Assembly (NCBI RefSeq): GCF_030167915.1
Contig: NZ_JARGNB010000002.1
Coordinates: 310,001-374,000, forward strand
DNA length: 64,000 bases
Direction: 5' to 3'
From: Aquabacterium humicola
GTDB lineage: Bacteria; Pseudomonadota; Gammaproteobacteria; Burkholderiales; Burkholderiaceae_C
The notes beneath the pieces were generated by a model. The model ran no database searches, had not been told where the DNA came from, and worked only from the letters and a program-made list of their open reading frames with translations. Of the stretch, positions 34,819 through 43,587 are shown piece after piece. Numbering within the stretch: position 1 is the first letter of the stretch; each line of letters starts with the position of its first letter. The position numbers and the translations under genes were made by a program.

Positions 34819-36000
34819 CTAACCGACGATGTGACCGTGGCGGTTGATCACCACCATGTCGACGTACTGCGAACCGTGCATGCCGTGTTCGGCGCCGAAG
34901 TTGACGCGGTAGCCGCCGAGATCGGTCTGCAGCCGCGCCAGCGCCTCGCGCATCGAGGCCCGGCTGGGCTTGGTGCCGCGCTGCGCGGCCGCGCGCGCGG
35001 CCTCCACCGCGACGCGGCCGGCGATGTAGCCCTCCAGCGTCGTCAGGCCGAGCTTCGCGCCGTCGCCGAAGGCCGCGAGGTCCTGCCGGCACTGGTTGAC
35101 GACGGCCAGGCCCAGCGCCGTCGGCCGCGGCACCACCAGGCTCATCACGACGCTGCGGCCGGCCAGCGCGATGCCGTCGACCAGTTCCTGGCCGGCGAAG
35201 GACGACGCGAAGACCATGCCGCTGTAGCCGCCGGTGGCCATTTCCTCGACCATGCGCAGGATCGGGCCGGCGTTGGTGGTGAACATCACGCCGTCGAGCT
35301 TCGCGGCGAGCAGCTGCTTCACCTGCGGCGCGAAGCTCTTCGCGTTGCGGTCGACCGCGATCGTGGCCGCCGGCTGCACGCGCGCGGCCTGCAGCGCCAG
35401 CTGCATGGCCTCGAGGTTGGCGGCCGAGGTGTCCTGCAGGTGCACGTACCCCAGGCGCTTCATGCCGAAGTCGCGCACGTAGCCGACCATGCGGCGGTAT
35501 TCGGCGTCGTAGCCGGCGCGCACATGCGCGATGCCCGCGATGCCCGCCGCGCCGGCGGTACCGCCGCCGCGGATGCCCATGTTGCCGCTGGCGGTGCCGA
35601 GCAGCGCGATCTGCGCGCTGGCCACCAGCGGCAGCGAGGCTTCGGCGATCGCGCCGCTGGTCAGGCCGACGAGCGCGGTGGCGCCGCCCTCGATCAGCTG
35701 CCTGACGTTGCCGAGGCCGCGGTCCTTCACGCCGCCGTCGTCCAGCGTCTGCAGCTCGAACTGCAGCGCCCGTGCGCCGTCGCGCTGCAGCTCGATGCGG
35801 TTGGCTGCCTGCAGCGCGGCGACGATGCCGGCGCGCACGTCGTTGCCGTAGCGCTGCTGGCCGCCGCTGAGCGAGGCGGTCTGGCCGAAGCGCACGAGGT
35901 TGGCGCCGGCCGCGGGTGCAGGCGCTGGTGCGGCGAACAGCGGGCCGGCGGCGCCGAGGGTGGCCAGGCCGCCGAGCAGCGTGCGTCGATGGAGCGTCAT
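34819..36000 (-). CDS. ABC-type branched-chain amino acid/urea-like substrate-binding protein, copy 2
   Basis: 393 residues. N-terminus HRRTLLGGLATLGAAG has a twin-arginine-like signal. The periplasmic-binding fold of the LivK type is shown by FGQTASLSGGQQRYGNDVRAGI, LQTLDDGG, LVGLTSGAIAEASLPL, ALLGTASGNMGIR, VRAGYDAEYRRMVGY and TTLEGYIAGRVAVEAAR. It is a close paralogue of the protein encoded immediately upstream, suggesting tandem duplication. No permease or ATPase gene is near. Its ligand may feed a solitary transporter, a sensor, or the cytochrome downstream. Confidence 0.87.
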   Translation of the reverse strand: MTLHRRTLLGGLATLGAAGPLFAAPAPAPAAGANLVRFGQTASLSGGQQRYGNDVRAGIVAALQAANRIELQRDGARALQFELQTLDDGGVKDRGLGNVRQLIEGGATALVGLTSGAIAEASLPLVASAQIALLGTASGNMGIRGGGTAGAAGIAGIAHVRAGYDAEYRRMVGYVRDFGMKRLGYVHLQDTSAANLEAMQLALQAARVQPAATIAVDRNAKSFAPQVKQLLAAKLDGVMFTTNAGPILRMVEEMATGGYSGMVFASSFAGQELVDGIALAGRSVVMSLVVPRPTALGLAVVNQCRQDLAAFGDGAKLGLTTLEGYIAGRVAVEAARAAAQRGTKPSRASMREALARLQTDLGGYRVNFGAEHGMHGSQYVDMVVINRHGHIVG

Positions 36001-36011
36001 CGTGATCCCCT

Positions 36012-37160
36012 TCAGCCCACCAGCCGGCCGTAGCGGTCGACCGCGATCAGGTCGACGTAGCGCGAGCCGTGCGGCGTGCCGGCGAACTCGACGCGGTAGC
36101 CGCCCAGGTCGGCCCGCAGGCCGGCCAGCGCTTCGCGGATGCGGGCGCGGCTGGTGCTGCCGCTCTTCTGCGCCGCCAGCGCCGCCTGCACCGCGGTGCG
36201 GCCGGCGATGTAGCCCTCGAGCGTGGTCATGCCCATGCGCGCGCCCGGCACCAGCGAGAGGTCGCGCTGGCATTGCGAGACGACGCTGACGCCCATCGCC
36301 GTCGGCCGCGGCACGACCATGCTCATCACGCAGCTCTGGCGCCGCGCGGTCAGCGTGTCGACGAGGTCCTGACCCGCAAAAGACGTGGCATAGAACAGGC
36401 CCGGGAATTTCGCGCGATGCAGATGGTCGATGATCTTCGCGATCGGCGCGGCATTGGCGGTGAACAGCACGCAGTCGGGACGTGCGGCGAGCAGTTCGTT
36501 GGCCGGTGCCTCGAACGACGTGGCATTGCGATCGATCGTCAGCGACAGCTTCGGCTCGACGTTCAGCGTGCCCAGCGCCCGGGTCATCGCCTGCAGGTTG
36601 GCGGGCGACGTGTCGGCCAGCGTGACCACCGCCACCTTCGTCAGCCCGAAGTCCTTCGCGTAGCCGACCATGCGCAGGTACTCGGCGTCGTAGCCGGCGC
36701 GCACGTGGTACGCGCCGCCGGCGGCCGCCGAGCGGATGCCCATGTTGCCGCTGGCGGTGCCCAGCAGCGCGATCTGCGCGTCCTCGATCACCGGCAGGCA
36801 GGCCTCGGCGCCGGCGCCACTGGTCAGGCCGACGATCGCGGCGACGCCCGACTCGGTGAGGTTCAGCACGTTCTGAAGGCAGCGGCTGCGCACGCCGCCG
36901 TCGTCCAGCGTCTGCAGCTCGAAGCGCACGCCGCTGCTGGCGGCCTGGGCGTTCGCGGCGGCGAAGGCGGCGGCGATGCCGTCGCGCACGTCCTTGCCGT
37001 AGCTGGCCTGGCCGCCGGACAGCGACGCCGACTGGCCGAACTTCAGGGTCCTGGCGTCCGGCGCCGCGGCGGCGACGCCGGCGATGCCGAGGGCGGTGAG
37101 ACCGGTGAGGCCGGTCGAGAGGCCGGCCAGCGTGGCGAGCCCGAATTGCCTGCGGTGCAT
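36012..37160 (-). CDS. ABC-type branched-chain amino acid/urea-like substrate-binding protein, copy 1
   Basis: 382 residues, MHRRQFGLATLAG with an RR-type export signal. It shares with the next gene the stretches FGQSASLSGGQASYGKDVRDGI, LQTLDDGGVRSR, IALLGTASGNMGIRSA, HVRAGYDAEYLRMVGYAKDFG, FAGQDLVDTL and MTTLEGYIAGRTAVQAA, and the C-termini end alike (YVDLIAVDRYGRLVG). The 11-bp gap indicates one transcript for both paralogues and the cytochrome. The paralogues differ mostly in the loop regions, which may give different ligands. Confidence 0.87.
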   Translation of the reverse strand: MHRRQFGLATLAGLSTGLTGLTALGIAGVAAAAPDARTLKFGQSASLSGGQASYGKDVRDGIAAAFAAANAQAASSGVRFELQTLDDGGVRSRCLQNVLNLTESGVAAIVGLTSGAGAEACLPVIEDAQIALLGTASGNMGIRSAAAGGAYHVRAGYDAEYLRMVGYAKDFGLTKVAVVTLADTSPANLQAMTRALGTLNVEPKLSLTIDRNATSFEAPANELLAARPDCVLFTANAAPIAKIIDHLHRAKFPGLFYATSFAGQDLVDTLTARRQSCVMSMVVPRPTAMGVSVVSQCQRDLSLVPGARMGMTTLEGYIAGRTAVQAALAAQKSGSTSRARIREALAGLRADLGGYRVEFAGTPHGSRYVDLIAVDRYGRLVG

Positions 37161-37580
37161 GTCGCACCTCCCTGTTGAAGATCAACGCCAGTTCGGCGTG
37201 TGACGCTGATTTCGGCAGCTAGGCCGGCGGGCTGAGGACGCGCTAACCATTCGTCGACGCGGATACCGCAGGTTGCAGGTCGCGTTGCTTCGGCGCTGAA
37301 AATGCACCGGCCCATCGAGGACGCCGCACAGCGGGTCCGGCGGCGCCGTCGATGCGGCGCGTGCGGAGTTCTCGACGTTTGCTGCGGTGCGTCTCGACCG
37401 GGGCCGAACAAGTTGTCACGAGTGCCGCTCCCGCGAGCGCGCAGACGGCGCGGCGCAACCCCCAAGCTGTAAGCCCGTCGTGGCCGGCCGCGTGCTTCGC
37501 GTGTTTCTAGAATCCGCCTTCCGCGCGCCACGGGCCGGTCGAAGTCCGGCGCATCACACCACGAGGGAGCGTCCGTTCGC
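37161..37580. other. 420-bp divergent intergenic region
   Basis: No credible gene; short open frames here lack family features. It must hold the promoters of the substrate-binding/cytochrome unit (minus) and of vgrG (plus). A -10-like TAGAAT lies at 37508-37513 on the plus strand, about 70 bp before vgrG, but no matching -35 hexamer at 17 bp. No regulon box pair was found. Confidence 0.5.
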
Positions 37581-40500
37581 ATGAGCCAGGCCACCGCAGC
37601 CGTGATGGACCTGCTGTCCGGTGGTCTCACGTCGGCCGCTCGGCTCTACCACCTCGGCGGCGACGCCGCGCGCGGCGGGTTGCTCGTCGAGACCTGGTGC
37701 CAGCGCGAGGCGCTGAACGAACCGTGGCGGCTGGAACTCAGCGCCCTGTCGCTGCGGCCCGATCTGGACCTCGACGCCCTGCTGGGACGGCGGCTCGACC
37801 TGCGCACGATCCTGTCCGACGGCAGCGACTGGCTGCGTTCGGGCCTCGTCACCGAGGCGGCGGCGGAAGAATCCGACGGCGGCTTCGCGCGCTACCGGCT
37901 GGTGGTCGAACCCTGGCTCGCGCTGCTGGCGCATACGCGGCGCAGCCAGGTGTGGCAGGAGAAGACGCTGGTCGAGATCGTCGACAGCGTCTTCGCGCGT
38001 TACGCCGCGCGGGCGTCCTGGCGCTGGGCCGAGGGTGTCGACGAGCACCTGCTGCAAAGCGCCTTCAGCGGCAGCGGCGGCCAGCGCAGCTACACGGTGC
38101 AGTACCGCGAGACCGACCTGCGCTTCGTGCAGCGCCTGCTGGCCGAGGAAGGCCTGGTACTGCGCTTCGAGCCCGACGACGGCGCGCCGGACGGCCAGAC
38201 GCTGGTGATCCTGGCCGACACGGTCGACCCGGCCTCGTGTCCCGAAGACCGCTGCAGCAGCAGTGCGCCGGGCGGCGCCGGCATCCGCTTCCACCGCGAT
38301 GCGCAGGTCGAGGAGCAGGACGTGGTGCTGGCGCTCGGCGCGCTGCGCCACTTGCCGATCGCCCGCGCGAGCGCACTGGCCTGGGACTACAAGGGCAAGC
38401 GGGCCATCGCGGCCGACGTGGCGACGCTTGGCAGCGTGGGCGGCGACAACACTCCGCGGCTCGAGGCGTACGACGCGGCCGGCGCCTATGCCTTCCCGTC
38501 GCCGGCGCAGGCCGAGCGTGCGCTGGTGCTGGCCCAGCAGGCCCACGAAGCGCGCCACAAGACCTGGCTGGGCCGCGGCACCGTGCGTTCGTTCAGCGCC
38601 GGCACGCAGTTCACGCTGACGGAGTCGACGCTGGACGTGCTGGCGGCGCTGGGCGCGGCGCTGCAGGGCGCCTCCGGCGGGGGTGAGCGGCGCTTCCTGC
38701 TGACCAGCGTGGTCCACGCCGGCATCAACAACCTGCCGAAGCATGACAACCAGACCATCGTGCGGGCGCTCGGCGAGGGCGGTGCCGACCTGCTGCCCGC
38801 CTGGGTGCCCGACGAGGTGAAGCGCCAGGCCGCGGCCTCCGGCTACGGCAATGCCTTCGAAGCCATCCGCGCCAGCGTGCCGTGGCGCCCGGTACTGGTC
38901 GACGAGCACGGCCGGCGCCTGAACCCCAAGCCGACGGTCGACGGGCCGCAGGTGGCCACCGTCGTCGGCCCCGCCGGCCAGGAGATCCACATGGATGCGC
39001 TGGGCCGCATCCGCATCCGCCACGACTTCCAGACGCAGCCGGGTGCCGGCCCCGACACCAGCGATTCGAGCACCTGGGTGCGCGTGCTGCAGCGCCACGC
39101 CGGCGCGGGCATGGGCCTGCAGTTCATCCCGCGCATCGGCCAGCAGGTGCTGGTCGACTTCGTCGACGGCGACATCGACCGGCCGCTGGTGGTCGGCGCG
39201 CTGTACGACGGGCGGGGAGAGGGTGGCATCGCGACGACGCCGGGCGGCCAGCCCGGCGAATCCGACACCAGCGTCTTCGCGCAATCCAGCGACCATCGGC
39301 CGAGCGCGCAAGGCAACCTGGCCGGCGGCGGTCACAGCCCGGCCTGGCACGGCGCGAGCGCCGGCGATGCCACGCCCGGCGGTGGCCAGCGCAACGCCGC
39401 CGCGTTGAGCGGCTGGAAGACACAGGAGTTCTCGGGTCCGGGCTACAACCAGCTGGTCTTCGACGACAGCAACAACCAGCTGCGGCTGCAGCTGATGAGC
39501 ACCCAGCACGGCACGCAGCTGAACCTCGGCCACCTGATCCACCAGGCCGACAACCACCGCGGCAGCTTCCGGGGCCTGGGCTTCGAGCTGCGCAGCGACG
39601 CCTACGGCTCCTTGCGCGCCGGCGCCGGCCTGGTGCTGAGCAGCTACGGCGAGGCGCTGCCGCAGGCCGCCGGTGACCTGGCCGCGGCGATCGCGCTGGC
39701 GAAGCAGCTGGAACAGTGCGGCCAGGCGATGAGCCGCGCCGCGACGCTGCACCAGACCGTGCCGCTGGCCGCTCACATCGGCAGTCATCAGGCGAACCAG
39801 AGCCTGATCGATGCGCAGGCCGCGCCGCTGAAGGCGCTGCGCACCGTGGTGTCCGGCATGGTCGACGAGACGGCCCCCGAGCGCGCCGCTGCCGACGCCG
39901 CGGCCAAGTGCAACGCCGCCGGCGCAACGAAGGTGCCGCAGCTCACCGACCCGGTGATCGCGCTCGCGGCGAAGGCCGGCCTCGCGGTCACCGCCGGCCA
40001 GGACCTGCAGTGGAGCGCCGGCGAGACGATCACGACGATGAGCGGGCAGGACACGCAGTTCGCCGTCGGCGGCGACGCGCGCCTGCACACCGGCCAGGCG
40101 ATCGGCGTGTTGGCCGGCGCGGTCGGCCCCGGGGACGAAGCGGCGGGCAAGGGACTGACGCTGATCGCCGCGAAGAAGGATCTCGAGGTCCAGGCGCAGA
40201 GCGACCGCATGCAGCTCGCGGCGCAGAAGGACGTGCTGGTCGAGTCCGAGCGCGCGCACGTCGATGTCGCCGCGGCGAAGAAGATCAGCCTGTCGGTGGC
40301 CGGCGGCGCGAACATCACGATCGAAGGCGGCAACATCGTCGTGCAGTGCCCGGGCACGATCACGGTGCTGGCGGGACACAAGAGCTTCCTCGGGGCGAGC
40401 CGGGTGGCGTACACGTTGCCGAGGCTGCCGAAGGTGGTGTTGCCGCCGGCAGGACCGTATGTCGGACGTCACGAGCTCTTCAAGCTCGACAACCGCCCCT

Positions 40501-40712
40501 TCGAGGGTTATGCGTACGAAGTCCGAGATCTCGGCCGGCGCGTGCTGGCCCAGGGCCTGACCGACGAAGCGGGCTTCTGCGAGTGGGTGCAGACCGAGCG
40601 TCCGACAGCCGTGCGGGCCTACAAGTCGATCATGCGCGAGTCCGAACGCATCACCGAGGACTGGCAGTCGAAGCTGGATGCCGCCGCCGCGCGCGCGACA
40701 GGCCAGAGCTGA
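37581..40712 (+). CDS. vgrG: Type VI secretion tip protein VgrG with C-terminal extension
   Basis: 1043 residues. The N-terminal half is the gp27-like base (about 20-400, AARLYHLGGDAARGGLLVETWCQREALNEPWRLEL). Next comes the gp5-like OB/needle region (about 450-540, EIHMDALGRIRIRHDF, STWVRVLQRHAGAGMGLQFIPRIGQQVLVDFVDGDIDRPLVVGALYDG), then a DUF2345 beta-helix domain (about 640-890). Residues about 900-1043 form an extension (DNRPFEGYAYEVRDLGRRVLAQGLTDEAGFCEW) of the transthyretin-like kind, which in evolved VgrGs carries or docks the cargo effector. Start ATG follows GAGGGAG. The effector and immunity genes lie directly behind. No other T6SS genes are in the window, so it is an orphan vgrG island. 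Confidence 0.93.
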   Translation: MSQATAAVMDLLSGGLTSAARLYHLGGDAARGGLLVETWCQREALNEPWRLELSALSLRPDLDLDALLGRRLDLRTILSDGSDWLRSGLVTEAAAEESDGGFARYRLVVEPWLALLAHTRRSQVWQEKTLVEIVDSVFARYAARASWRWAEGVDEHLLQSAFSGSGGQRSYTVQYRETDLRFVQRLLAEEGLVLRFEPDDGAPDGQTLVILADTVDPASCPEDRCSSSAPGGAGIRFHRDAQVEEQDVVLALGALRHLPIARASALAWDYKGKRAIAADVATLGSVGGDNTPRLEAYDAAGAYAFPSPAQAERALVLAQQAHEARHKTWLGRGTVRSFSAGTQFTLTESTLDVLAALGAALQGASGGGERRFLLTSVVHAGINNLPKHDNQTIVRALGEGGADLLPAWVPDEVKRQAAASGYGNAFEAIRASVPWRPVLVDEHGRRLNPKPTVDGPQVATVVGPAGQEIHMDALGRIRIRHDFQTQPGAGPDTSDSSTWVRVLQRHAGAGMGLQFIPRIGQQVLVDFVDGDIDRPLVVGALYDGRGEGGIATTPGGQPGESDTSVFAQSSDHRPSAQGNLAGGGHSPAWHGASAGDATPGGGQRNAAALSGWKTQEFSGPGYNQLVFDDSNNQLRLQLMSTQHGTQLNLGHLIHQADNHRGSFRGLGFELRSDAYGSLRAGAGLVLSSYGEALPQAAGDLAAAIALAKQLEQCGQAMSRAATLHQTVPLAAHIGSHQANQSLIDAQAAPLKALRTVVSGMVDETAPERAAADAAAKCNAAGATKVPQLTDPVIALAAKAGLAVTAGQDLQWSAGETITTMSGQDTQFAVGGDARLHTGQAIGVLAGAVGPGDEAAGKGLTLIAAKKDLEVQAQSDRMQLAAQKDVLVESERAHVDVAAAKKISLSVAGGANITIEGGNIVVQCPGTITVLAGHKSFLGASRVAYTLPRLPKVVLPPAGPYVGRHELFKLDNRPFEGYAYEVRDLGRRVLAQGLTDEAGFCEWVQTERPTAVRAYKSIMRESERITEDWQSKLDAAAARATGQS

Positions 40713-40733
40713 ACGCCGGGAGGTCCGTCACCC

Positions 40734-41741
40734 ATGCCATTGCCAGCCGTTGCCTGGGCGATATTCGAGTTCGTCGTCGCGGCCATCGCTGTCTACGAAG
40801 CCGTCGACGTGATGAAGGACGTCTACGAAGGGCTGGACCAGTACAAGAAGGCCATCGACAAGGCCAAGGAAGAGCTCAAGGAAGCCATCGACAAGCTCAA
40901 GGACGAGATCGACCGCAAGATCGACGAGAAGGAGGAGATGGCCGTGCTGCTGGCGGCCACGGGTGCCGACCCCCAGAACCCGGTGACGCGCAAGGCCGAA
41001 GGACGTGGGAGCGGCGTGGCTGCCATCGACGCGGCGATCAAGCAGAACATCCCGTTCCGACAGGTGGTGTCGCTCGTCTGCGAGAAGGCCGATGCGCTGC
41101 CGGTTCTGAACCTTCGGCGCAAGAAGGGCGTGACGATCAAGGACCTGCCGAAGACGAAGCGCATCGTGCTCGAGAAGATCCTGGAGAGGGGCATCGAGGC
41201 GATGACCGACGCGGACCTGCAAGGGCTCATCGTCGTCCGTCTGAAACAACTGGCGGCGAACCTGATGTTCGAGTTCATCGATCACTGCATCGACTGGAAG
41301 TCGCCGCTGAAGTGCGAGGTGAGCTTCGGGCCGCGGCCTGACTTTGCCGATCATCCGGTCGAGGGTGGAACGAAGCTCGTGCGCCTGGGCGACATCAATC
41401 CGTTCTATCCGGCGCCGCATCGAAAGACCGGCAGCATCGCGGCGGACCTGGTGATACCGGACTACCGCAAGAAGCGCTGCGACAAGGGCAACATCTTCGC
41501 GATCGTGGAGGTGAAGTTCGCGGGGGATCGGATCGAGACAAAGCAGTTCGATAGCTATCACCGACTGCTGGAGCGGGCAGCAGAAGTGAAGACCGCGATG
41601 GCGCGGATTCGGTTCGACAACAAGCCGGTGGCCTATGGTGGACGCCTGTCCTTGTTCCGGTATCCGGAGGACAAGGCGGCCGAACCGGCTGGCAAGCACG
41701 GGCAGAAGAAGACTTCCAAGAAGCCGGGCGGCAAGGATTGA
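40734..41741 (+). CDS. Probable T6SS nuclease effector with VRR-NUC domain
   Basis: 335 residues. The N-terminus has a hydrophobic stretch (about 3-22) and a charged coiled-coil-like helix (about 30-65, KKAIDKAKEELKEAIDKLKDEID). The C-terminal third shows the PD-(D/E)xK pattern of VRR-NUC nucleases: Asp238 (AADLVIPD), Glu259-x-Lys261 (AIVEVKF) and Gln271 (ETKQFDSY). VRR-NUC toxins such as TseV are known T6SS DNase effectors. It starts 22 bp behind vgrG and overlaps the immunity frame region. G+C and codon use are lower than in flanking genes, a sign of module exchange. Nuclease activity is inferred from motifs. Confidence 0.8.
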   Translation: MPLPAVAWAIFEFVVAAIAVYEAVDVMKDVYEGLDQYKKAIDKAKEELKEAIDKLKDEIDRKIDEKEEMAVLLAATGADPQNPVTRKAEGRGSGVAAIDAAIKQNIPFRQVVSLVCEKADALPVLNLRRKKGVTIKDLPKTKRIVLEKILERGIEAMTDADLQGLIVVRLKQLAANLMFEFIDHCIDWKSPLKCEVSFGPRPDFADHPVEGGTKLVRLGDINPFYPAPHRKTGSIAADLVIPDYRKKRCDKGNIFAIVEVKFAGDRIETKQFDSYHRLLERAAEVKTAMARIRFDNKPVAYGGRLSLFRYPEDKAAEPAGKHGQKKTSKKPGGKD

Positions 41742-41752
41742 CCGGAGTACGA

Positions 41753-43072
41753 ATGAGCACTGCAGAGCTGTTCCTGGAACCTGACGAGATCAAAGACTTC
41801 GTCAAGGAAACCCTCGCTGACGACATGTTGTATCGCGTGGGTGACGAAGGCCGGGAGATCGGCATATGTCCGTTCATATCCTTCTACATCTACAACACGT
41901 CTGGCCAGTTTCTGTCGATTGCCGATCAAGTGGTTGCGCTATTTCGAGAGTTGGAAGATCGGATCATCGACGAACCCTTTCGGCTCATCTGGCGCGACGA
42001 CACTCAGGATTGGCTTCCTGCTGGCGATCGCCGGTTGCCGACTGACCTCCGTCCATCGATTCTCGCGGCGCAACGCAACGCACAGGACTTCTGGATCATG
42101 GCGACGGACAGAGACAGCGATGCCGCGACGGCGCGATGGTCTTTTGCCGGGATCGTCAATGACGGAATAGGGGCCGACTACACCCGCCTCAAGATCACGT
42201 TCAGGGAGCGTTGGTACCGCCGCAATCCGTCGACGTGGCACGCATTCGTCATTCGATGCCTACAACGCCTGCAACCCGACCATTGCTACAGTGGTTTCGA
42301 GGTCGGCAATGGCGGCTTCAACATTCTCGGCGCCTACGAATGCGATGTGCTTGAACGAATTTGTGCCGATCACTTCTACGGCATGGATATCGATCATCCG
42401 GCAAGGATGCGGTTCCACAATTTCAATCGCACCAGCGACTATGTGAACCACGTCGCACTGGGCGCCGGCATTCGCACACCGACCTGGTGCTTCATGCTGT
42501 CCCCCTACTGGCAGGCCAGGCTGGGCAAGACCGAAGCGCAGATTCGTGCCGAGCTGGACGATCCCCGCATCGAGATCACGTCGATCCCCTACGAGCCCAA
42601 TGCGATCTATCCGCAAGGCGGCAACGGCCTCTGGATCCGGCTGGGCGAGCTGGACCTGCATCCGGTGGACAAGGGCCTGCCCGAGCTGCTGGTCAAGGCC
42701 AACCGCCTGATTCGCCCGATCCGCTGCGACCACCTGCAGTTGCTGACGCTCGATCCTTGGGACGACGACCCCAACCCCCGCTTCGATCACGACAGTTCGC
42801 TGCGCTGGATGCGGCGCTTTGATGACGACAGCGATTGGCCGGACGCGCAGCGCCGGCCGCCGGCGGGCGGAAGTGGCGACGAATCTGCCCCGGATGAACG
42901 ACTGAAGGCCCTGCCGGGCGAAGCCGTCTCACGAGAAGGTGTGTGGTGGACACCCGCCATCGCGGGGGAAGCCGGACGGGTGACTCTCGCAGTGGGTGAG
43001 CGCCTGCCCACGCTCGAACGGACCGGCTACGGCGCCGTCGTCTGGTACTGGGAAGGTGAAGCGCCGCGTTGA
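41753..43072 (+). CDS. Probable cognate T6SS immunity protein (DUF3396-type)
   Basis: 439 residues from ATG 41753, six bases after CGGAG and 11 bp behind the effector stop. The N-terminal ~340 residues resemble the DUF3396/type VI immunity family (WYRRNPSTWHAFVIRCLQRLQPDHCYSGFEVGNGGF, NHVALGAGIRTPTWCFMLSPYWQARLG, GNGLWIRLGELDLHPVDKGLP). After an acidic, proline-rich linker comes a W-rich module (about 395-437: REGVWWTPAIAGEAGRVTLAVGERLPT...GYGAVVWYWEG) like those appended to several T6SS-associated proteins. No signal peptide, consistent with neutralising a cytosolic DNase. The 5' half is distinctly AT-richer than the surrounding chromosome. Confidence 0.78.
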   Translation: MSTAELFLEPDEIKDFVKETLADDMLYRVGDEGREIGICPFISFYIYNTSGQFLSIADQVVALFRELEDRIIDEPFRLIWRDDTQDWLPAGDRRLPTDLRPSILAAQRNAQDFWIMATDRDSDAATARWSFAGIVNDGIGADYTRLKITFRERWYRRNPSTWHAFVIRCLQRLQPDHCYSGFEVGNGGFNILGAYECDVLERICADHFYGMDIDHPARMRFHNFNRTSDYVNHVALGAGIRTPTWCFMLSPYWQARLGKTEAQIRAELDDPRIEITSIPYEPNAIYPQGGNGLWIRLGELDLHPVDKGLPELLVKANRLIRPIRCDHLQLLTLDPWDDDPNPRFDHDSSLRWMRRFDDDSDWPDAQRRPPAGGSGDESAPDERLKALPGEAVSREGVWWTPAIAGEAGRVTLAVGERLPTLERTGYGAVVWYWEGEAPR

Positions 43073-43090
43073 TCCCCGGCGCCGCGCGCT

Positions 43091-43585
43091 TCAGTGCTCC
43101 GCCAGCTCCGCGCAGTAATCCAGCATCTCTTCCAGCTCTTCCGACTTGTCGAACACCCGCTCGGCGCCCATGGCCAGGCAGCGGCGGCGCATGTCGGGAG
43201 TGGCGTAGTTGCTCAGCACGACCAGCCGGGTATCGGGGCAGAGCTCGCGGGCACGGGCCAGCACGCCCAGGCCGGTGCCGGACTTGAGGAAGATGTCGAC
43301 GATCATCAGGTCGGCGGTCTCGCCGGGCGTGCGCATCCACTGCACCGCGGCCGGTTCGTCCTCGGCGGTGCCGATCACTTCGACCGCCAGCATCTCCTCG
43401 AGCGTGGCGATGAGGTTCTGGCGAATCACCGGGTTGTCCTCGACGAGGAAGCAGCGCAGCGGCGCGTCGCTGTCGGATGCGGGCCCCGCGCGCGCCGTGC
43501 CCGGCGTGCCAGGCGTGCCAGGCGGCTCGACGGGATGCTGCAGGCCGCTCATTGTCGAGCCCATCGGTTGGTGCATGTCGTGCAT
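43091..43585 (-). CDS. Stand-alone receiver-domain response regulator
   Basis: 164 residues from ATG 43585, six bases after AGGAGGGG. A disordered N-terminal extension (about 45 residues, rich in Met, Pro, Gly, Thr) precedes one receiver domain: LRCFLVEDNPVIRQNLI, phospho-acceptor Asp in LMIVDIFLKSG, Ser/Thr switch in VVLSNYA and Lys in RVFDKSEELEEM. No output domain follows. It starts two bases after the AsmA gene ends, so it is co-transcribed with it. It may relay phosphate or control a partner by binding. Confidence 0.82.
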   Translation of the reverse strand: MHDMHQPMGSTMSGLQHPVEPPGTPGTPGTARAGPASDSDAPLRCFLVEDNPVIRQNLIATLEEMLAVEVIGTAEDEPAAVQWMRTPGETADLMIVDIFLKSGTGLGVLARARELCPDTRLVVLSNYATPDMRRRCLAMGAERVFDKSEELEEMLDYCAELAEH

Positions 43586-43587
43586 GG

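Noticed and set aside
37161-37580. Short open frames in the vgrG upstream region as genes
   Set aside because: Composition is random, with no ribosome-binding site or family feature.
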